Shown here piece after piece: positions 5,861 to 9,534 of a DNA stretch of 9,534 nt. The stretch is taken from contig JBDIAS010000123.1 in NCBI GenBank assembly GCA_039812465.1, positions 1 through 9,534 on the forward strand, read 5' to 3'. The notes under the pieces were generated by a model. It worked only from the letters and a program-made list of their open reading frames with translations, did no database searches and was not told the origin of the DNA. The stretch's first letter is position 1. Each line of letters opens with the position of its first letter. The position numbers and the translations under genes were made by a program. The DNA is from Austwickia sp039812465. Lineage in GTDB: Bacteria; Actinomycetota; Actinomycetes; Actinomycetales; Dermatophilaceae.

Positions 5861-6760
5861 TCACCGCAGGCCGGTGAGCTTCTCGCAGGTACGCCATAGC
5901 CGGGCCGCTAGCTCCCGGTCGTGCGAGAGCGCGCTGGAACCCACCGGACGCGGGTCACCGGTCAGCTCGCCCGGACCGCCGGGGCCGATGTAGGACCCTC
6001 CCGGCAGGTCGGGCACCGTGGCCGCGTACAGGACCGGCAGCGCGGCGCGGTCGGGAGGCTGCGAGAGGACCGGGAACCGGGAGCTGAGCCGGACCACGCT
6101 GCTGGCGAGGCGATCCCGGACACGCTCGTGCTCCCGCCCAAACAAGCGCGTCCCCACGAAACCCGGGTGGACGGCCATGGACCGCAGGTGCGATCCCGAC
6201 CCCGTGAACCGCCGTTGCAGCTCGTAGGCGAGCATCAGCTCGGCCAGTTTGCTCGCGCCGTAGGCCCGCCACATCGAGTAGCGGCGGCGCTGCCAGTCCA
6301 GGTCGTCGAGGTCCAGGCCGCCCATGCGGTGCGACCCGGACGAGAGCCAGACCACCCGGTCGGTGAGGTTGTGCTGGCGTAGCAGCAGCTGGGTCAGGAG
6401 GAAGTGGCCGAGCACGTGGGTGGCGAACTGCGTCTCGTGGCCGGAGGGCGTGCGCTCCAGCGTCGGCCGCAGCACCCCCGCGTTGTTGACGAGGGTCTCG
6501 ATCCGCCAGTCCGAGAGCTCTTGGGCGAAGGAACGCACCGAGTCGAAGTCCGCGAGATCCAGGTGGCGGACCTCGGTGTTCGGTGCCATGCGCCCCCGTA
6601 CCTCGCGGGCCCGGTCCAGGTCGCGGCAAGCCATCACGGTGTACGCGCCCCGCTCCGCGAGCTCCCTGGCCACGACGAGCCCGATCCCCGAGGTGGCTCC
6701 GGTGACGACGAACACCCGCCCGGTGAGATCCGGCATTTCGGACAGGTTCCACGCGCTCAT
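5861..6760 (-). CDS. Short-chain dehydrogenase/reductase (retinol dehydrogenase/WWOX-like), 299 aa
   Basis: NAD(P)-dependent SDR oxidoreductase. Numbered from the ATG at 6760, the cofactor loop TGATSGIG lies at 20-27, NNAG at 92-95, and the catalytic Ser within WLSSGSH (138-144). The Tyr/Lys pair is Tyr167 and Lys171 in AYGASK, followed by HPGFVGTRLF at 198-207. The segment FATHVLGHFLLTQLLL has His where the Asn of the SDR tetrad usually sits (NxLGHF); I believe this occurs in some actinobacterial members. ATG 6760 is preferred: MSAWNLSEMPDLTGR resembles family N-termini, and a weak -10-like CACACT lies six bases upstream. A GTG at 6775 would add five residues. The substrate is unknown. The gene is convergent with the hydrolase and divergent from the DUF1023 gene. 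Confidence 0.92.
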   Translation of the reverse strand: MSAWNLSEMPDLTGRVFVVTGATSGIGLVVARELAERGAYTVMACRDLDRAREVRGRMAPNTEVRHLDLADFDSVRSFAQELSDWRIETLVNNAGVLRPTLERTPSGHETQFATHVLGHFLLTQLLLRQHNLTDRVVWLSSGSHRMGGLDLDDLDWQRRRYSMWRAYGASKLAELMLAYELQRRFTGSGSHLRSMAVHPGFVGTRLFGREHERVRDRLASSVVRLSSRFPVLSQPPDRAALPVLYAATVPDLPGGSYIGPGGPGELTGDPRPVGSSALSHDRELAARLWRTCEKLTGLR

Positions 6761-6801
6761 GGGGCTAGTGTGCACGCCCGCCGGGTGAGACGCCCATCAC
6801 G

Positions 6802-6833
6802 TTCAGCAAGCGTTGTTAACACGTAGGTAACAT
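6802..6833 (+). promoter_or_regulatory. AT-richer divergent control region with palindrome TGTTAACA
   Basis: Within the gap between the divergent SDR and DUF1023 genes, this stretch is much less GC-rich than its surroundings. It holds the perfect 8-bp palindrome TGTTAACA (6814-6821) and a -10-like TAACAT (6828-6833) facing the DUF1023 gene. TTCAGC at 6802 is a poor and too distant -35. Transcription from here would give a leader of about 80 bases. The palindrome may bind a regulator, which is inference. Confidence 0.35.
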
Positions 6834-6919
6834 GTCGCTACCGGCGAACCACCGACTCCAGAGCCCCCGGGACCGACGCCAGCGCACCCGGGGCCACGGT
6901 GAAGGAGGAGCACGACGTC

Positions 6920-8692
6920 ATGCGCGGGGGCGAGATGAACGAGCGCGCGGCAGACCGTACGGGACGCGGGGCCGAACGCGCGGCAGACCGTACGGGATCC
7001 GGGGCTGAGCGCCCCGACCGCGTGCTGCCGCTTCCCCGCCTTGCCCCCGAGCTCGACGCCGCCGCCGACGCCCTCGACGACGCGCTGGGCCGCTGCGGCG
7101 CCCTGCACGAGAGCTTCATCCGGCACGCGACCGCCGACCCTGGCACGCACCGGCGCGACGTCATCCTCGGCGACGAGCTGCGCCACCGCCGGATCCAGGT
7201 GATGCTCCAGGCCGCCGGGGGGCTCGCCGAGGCCCTCCGGGAGGACGCCGCGCAGGCGCACGCCCGGTTCCCGCAGGTCGACACGAGCGGCACCCGCCTG
7301 CCGCCGGAGCCCCCGAGCGACGATCCGTACGCCGTCGCGCTCTGGTGGGACGACCTCGACGAGCCCGACCGCGAGCTGGTGGCGCACCGGCTGGGCAACT
7401 GGTGCGGGCGCACCGACGGCCTGCCCGCCGACGTCCGCCACCGCGCTAACGTCGCCCAGCTCGCCGAGGAGATCCACGCCCGAGCCAGCAGCATCGCCGA
7501 CGAGATCGCGGCGGCCGAAGGGCCGGATGAGTCGGCCAAGACCGCCCCGCCGGACGCCGGGGGTACCGGGGACGTTGGGGACGCCAGAGACTTCGGGGAC
7601 ACCAGAGACTTCGGGGACGCCGGGGATGCCGGGGATCCCGGAGGCGCCAAGGACGCTGGAGATGCCGCCGCCGCTGCCGGAAGCGACCCTGCCGGGAGCC
7701 TCGGGGACGCCGCCACCCCCGAGGCCGACCCCCGCGACGACGCCGAGGAGCAGGCCCGCGCCGACCTGCGCGGGCTGCTCAAGCTGCGCGCGCTGCTCTC
7801 CCCGCCGGGGACTGGCCTCGGTGTGCCCGACTCGGTCGTGCCCGCTGAGTCCCTCGCCGAGCTCGGCGACGTGACCACGCCCCTGGACCTGCGCGGGCTC
7901 TACCTCCTCGACGCGGGCGCGTTCCCGCTGAAAGCCGCGTTCGTGCTGGGTGACCTGAGCCTCGCGCACACGGTGATCCTCCACGTCCCCGGGACAACGA
8001 CCACCGTGGACCTCAGGCTCTACCGGGAAGCCACCTGGATGTCGGCTCTGCGCGACGAGGCCGGGCGGATCCTCGGCGAGGAGCGCGGGGGGACGGACGC
8101 GGTGGCGGTGGTCGACTGGATCGGGTACCAGGCCCCGTACGACGTGGCGAGCCGGCGGGCGCTCGGCGAGAGCGGGCTGCGCTGGCTGGTGCCCGGCGAG
8201 GCCGTCAACGACCGGTACGCGCGGGAGGCCGCCCCGTCGCTGATCCGGTTCGCGCGCGGGCTGCGGGCCGTGGTGGGACCGCAGGTACGGCTGGTGGCGT
8301 CGGGACACAGCTACGGCGCATCCGTACTCGGGCTGGCGCTGCGGGAGACCAGCGTGTTCGACGCGTGCATGGTGGCCGGCTGCCCGGGGTTGTTCACGGA
8401 CGACGTCAGCAAGCTGCAGATCCCGCCGGGGCAGATGTACGCGTCCGTGGCCACCGGCGACGTCGTGGCGCGACTCGGCATCTTCGGCCCGGACGTGGCG
8501 AAGCTGCCCGGAGCCCAGCTGGTCGCGCCGGTCCCGCACCTGGCGACCTACCCGGACGGGGGGCGCTCCTGGACGAAGCTGAACATGGGCCACGAGTCGT
8601 ACTACGAGCGCGGTTCCTCGCTGCTGCACGACCTCGCGTCGATCGCGGTCGGGCAGCAGGTGCGCCAGCGCTGGCCCGCCTGGGCAACCTGA
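6920..8692 (+). CDS. DUF1023 (Abhydrolase_8) alpha/beta hydrolase with Asp/Gly-rich insert, 590 aa
   Basis: The C-terminal half (about 305-580) is a DUF1023 alpha/beta hydrolase. It includes VILHVPGTTTTVDL, then WIGYQAPYDVA, the nucleophile elbow SGHSYGASVL with Ser464, the probable acid Asp514 (ATGDVVA), and His558 in NMGHESYY, completing a Ser-Asp-His triad. The N-terminal part is helical. It contains the family's conserved pre-domain DPYAVALWWDDLDEPDRELV (135-154) and GNWCGRTDGLPADVRHRAN (159-177). Between them and the hydrolase lies a low-complexity GD-rich segment (about 212-275). The N-terminus repeats ERAADRTG[R/S]GA twice. ATG 6920 is chosen for AAGGAGG at 6902-6908; GTG 6899 and ATG 6935 are alternatives. 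No signal peptide is seen. DUF1023 proteins are common in actinobacteria; their substrates are mostly unknown. Confidence 0.9.
   Translation: MRGGEMNERAADRTGRGAERAADRTGSGAERPDRVLPLPRLAPELDAAADALDDALGRCGALHESFIRHATADPGTHRRDVILGDELRHRRIQVMLQAAGGLAEALREDAAQAHARFPQVDTSGTRLPPEPPSDDPYAVALWWDDLDEPDRELVAHRLGNWCGRTDGLPADVRHRANVAQLAEEIHARASSIADEIAAAEGPDESAKTAPPDAGGTGDVGDARDFGDTRDFGDAGDAGDPGGAKDAGDAAAAAGSDPAGSLGDAATPEADPRDDAEEQARADLRGLLKLRALLSPPGTGLGVPDSVVPAESLAELGDVTTPLDLRGLYLLDAGAFPLKAAFVLGDLSLAHTVILHVPGTTTTVDLRLYREATWMSALRDEAGRILGEERGGTDAVAVVDWIGYQAPYDVASRRALGESGLRWLVPGEAVNDRYAREAAPSLIRFARGLRAVVGPQVRLVASGHSYGASVLGLALRETSVFDACMVAGCPGLFTDDVSKLQIPPGQMYASVATGDVVARLGIFGPDVAKLPGAQLVAPVPHLATYPDGGRSWTKLNMGHESYYERGSSLLHDLASIAVGQQVRQRWPAWAT
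6941..7006 (+). repeat. In-frame 33-bp duplication at the DUF1023 N-terminus
   Basis: Two 33-base units (6941-6973 and 6974-7006) encode ERAADRTG[R/S]GA twice, followed by a partial third (ERPDR). The unit preserves the reading frame. The charged, probably disordered tail precedes the helical region. Confidence 0.85.
7562..7669 (+). repeat. GD-X triplet-rich coding repeat
   Basis: The codons for residues about 215-250 are degenerate repeats of GGGGAC-type nonamers that encode GDV, GDA, RDF, GDT, RDF, GDA, GDA, GDP, GGA, KDA and GDA in succession. The segment is strongly acidic and should be disordered. It separates the helical N-terminal part from the hydrolase domain. Length polymorphism by repeat slippage is likely because the units are multiples of three. 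Confidence 0.7.
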
Positions 8693-8735
8693 TCTGCGCT
8701 GCCCCGCCCGTGGGCACCTCACCTGCGCGCCGACC

Positions 8736-8810
8736 GCCCATTGGCGAGAAACGTACGCGATCCCGCAGGAAGCGGTGGCCACTTGCCGCCCGTGGGCGGG
8801 AAATGTACGG
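8736..8810. repeat. Outlying pair of the 23-bp motif
   Basis: Two diverged copies of the motif that dominates the right end lie at 8736-8758 and 8788-8810, again 52 bases apart. The linker between them begins like linker A of the main array (TCCCGCAGG) and ends like linker B (ACTTGCC), so it looks like a recombinant of the two. A GCCCGTGGGC half-motif also occurs at 8706-8715. Confidence 0.85.
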
Positions 8811-8935
8811 GCGGTCGCCGAGTTAGCGTCAGCCGGGGGTCGAGACGTCTAATGCGCCCCGCTGCGCCATCCCGCCTACGTCCTGCCTGGGCGTGCGCAC
8901 TTACCCCGACGATGGCGCTACGAACCCACTGGCCT

Positions 8936-9197
8936 GGTGAGCTCTCGTCGCTCCGGGCGGACTCTTCCGAGACCAGGTGAACTCTCGTCACCGCGGGTGG
9001 GCACCCCCCAGCGGAGCCGGGTTCGGTGGCGGCGGGCTCTCATCGCCCCGGGTGAGCTCTCCCGGGCCCGCGTGAACTCTCGTCCTGGCGAGGGTTCACC
9101 CCCACCCAGAGGGGTTCACCCGCACCGCCAGGAGCTCAGTACGGGCAATCACCGGGCCGGTCGCTGGTGTTCACCCCGATTGCGGAGAGTTCACCCC
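8936..9197. repeat. GTGAACTCTC motifs in direct then inverted orientation
   Basis: GGTGAGCTCTC or GTGAACTCTC occurs at 8936, 8976, 9051 and 9072 in one orientation, twice to three times followed by GTC. The complement GTTCACC then occurs at 9094, 9114, 9169 and 9189, the last within GAGAGTTCACCCC (9185-9197). The motif cluster is thus roughly an inverted arrangement centred near 9085. Confidence 0.65.
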
Positions 9198-9251
9198 ACG
9201 CCGGGAGAGTCCGCTGCGCCCACACGCCGACAACCAGAGCCTCCAGCTCGC

Positions 9252-9534
9252 GCCCATGGGCGAGAAACGTACGCGTTCCCGCAGGTCGACCGCGCCAGAT
9301 CCTGCCCGCGGGCGGGAAGCGTACGCGGGGTGCTGGTGAGCCGGGCAACTTGCCGCCCATGGGCGGGAAACGTACGCATTCCCGCAGGTCGACCGCACCA
9401 GATCCTGCCCGCGGGCGAGAAACGTACGCGGGGCGCTGGTGAGCCGGGCAACTTGCCGCCCATGGGCGAGAAAGGTACGCATTCCCGCAGGTCGACCGCG
9501 CCAGATCCTGCCCGCGGGCGGGAAATGTACGCGA
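9252..9534. repeat. 103-bp tandem repeat built of a 23-bp palindromic motif and two alternating linkers
   Basis: The motif GCCC(AT/GC)GGGC-GRGAAA-CGTACGC begins at 9252, 9304, 9355, 9407, 9458 and 9510. Linker A (29 bases, contains CCCGCAGGTCGACCGC) follows the copies with an AT centre. Linker B (28 bases, contains GTGAGCCGGGCAACTTGCC) follows those with a GC centre. The repeating period is therefore 103 bases. Each motif carries a 10-14 bp perfect palindrome (largest CCGCCCATGGGCGG at 9353-9366) and in most copies the palindrome CGTACG. The array reaches the window edge and may continue. Confidence 0.95.

Larger units (their letters stand above)
8693..9534. other. Long region without a convincing gene
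   Basis: From the DUF1023 stop to the window edge I find no frame with a recognisable protein. Open frames on both strands here are short, run through repeats and have no good start signals. The region holds the 23-bp palindromic motif (eight copies), a cluster of GTGAACTCTC-type motifs in both orientations, and about 120 bases (8812-8935) in which I see nothing. Confidence 0.75.

Noticed and set aside
6832..7008. Plus-strand ATG frame just after the AT-rich patch
   Set aside because: It encodes only Arg/Gly-rich sequence and overlaps the DUF1023 start in another frame; no family or ribosome site.
7562..7669. Collagen-like domain
   Set aside because: The triplets are GD-X with RD-X substitutions, lacking the regular Gly-X-Y with proline that collagen-like repeats show.
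6803..8782. 659-codon minus-strand frame antisense to the DUF1023 gene
   Set aside because: GC-bias shadow; the plus-strand product has full family motifs and a Shine-Dalgarno.
8741..8980. 79-codon plus-strand frame downstream of the DUF1023 gene
   Set aside because: No ribosome site, no recognisable protein, and it runs through the outlying 23-bp motif pair.
9136..9482. Several minus-strand frames with RTFLAHGR/NAYVSRPWA-type repeats
   Set aside because: They arise from the 103-bp DNA repeat, which is not a multiple of three, so the repeat is not kept as protein.
9252..9534. CRISPR array (23-bp repeats, 28-29-bp spacers)
   Set aside because: The spacers are only two sequences that alternate, so this is a 103-bp tandem repeat; no cas genes are in the window.

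Overview
The window is very GC-rich, with strong G/C preference at third codon positions, GTG starts beside ATG, and promoters whose -10 box sits directly before the start codon. This suggests a high-GC actinobacterium. I cannot place it more precisely. The protein families (GNAT like Rv0428c, CoA-disulfide reductase with rhodanese, DUF1023 hydrolase, DUF4352-like membrane protein) fit that reading.

Layout. 1-309: 3' end of a GNAT acetyltransferase gene. 359-2260: the best-defined unit. A promoter overlapped by a CsoR/CstR-type palindrome precedes a 64-aa Cys-rich protein (429-623), which is coupled through an ATGA overlap to a two-domain CoA-disulfide reductase-rhodanese protein (620-2260). 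I read it as an inducible sulfane-sulfur (persulfide) or metal-stress operon; its repressor is not in the window. 2261-2683: 89-bp direct repeats. 2687-3253: an unrecognised 188-aa protein with a likely leaderless start. 3271-3367: 16-bp repeats between convergent genes. 3366-4373 (minus): a three-helix membrane protein with a repetitive linker and an extracytoplasmic DUF4352-like domain. 4541-4639 (minus): a probable 32-aa single-helix membrane protein. 4715-5710: an HSL-family alpha/beta hydrolase with Thr where the nucleophilic Ser should be. 5696-5820: 25-bp repeats that begin inside that gene's last codons. 5861-6760 (minus): an SDR oxidoreductase. 6920-8692: a DUF1023 alpha/beta hydrolase with an Asp/Gly-rich insert. 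8693-9534: no convincing gene. It carries a 23-bp palindrome-bearing motif every 51-52 bp, with two alternating linkers, plus a separate set of inverted motifs.

Apart from the 429-2260 operon, the genes look independent: they alternate in strand and are separated by repeats. The unusual feature of the window is the density of unrelated repeat families beginning at, or within about 45 bp of, stop codons (five, counting the final array).
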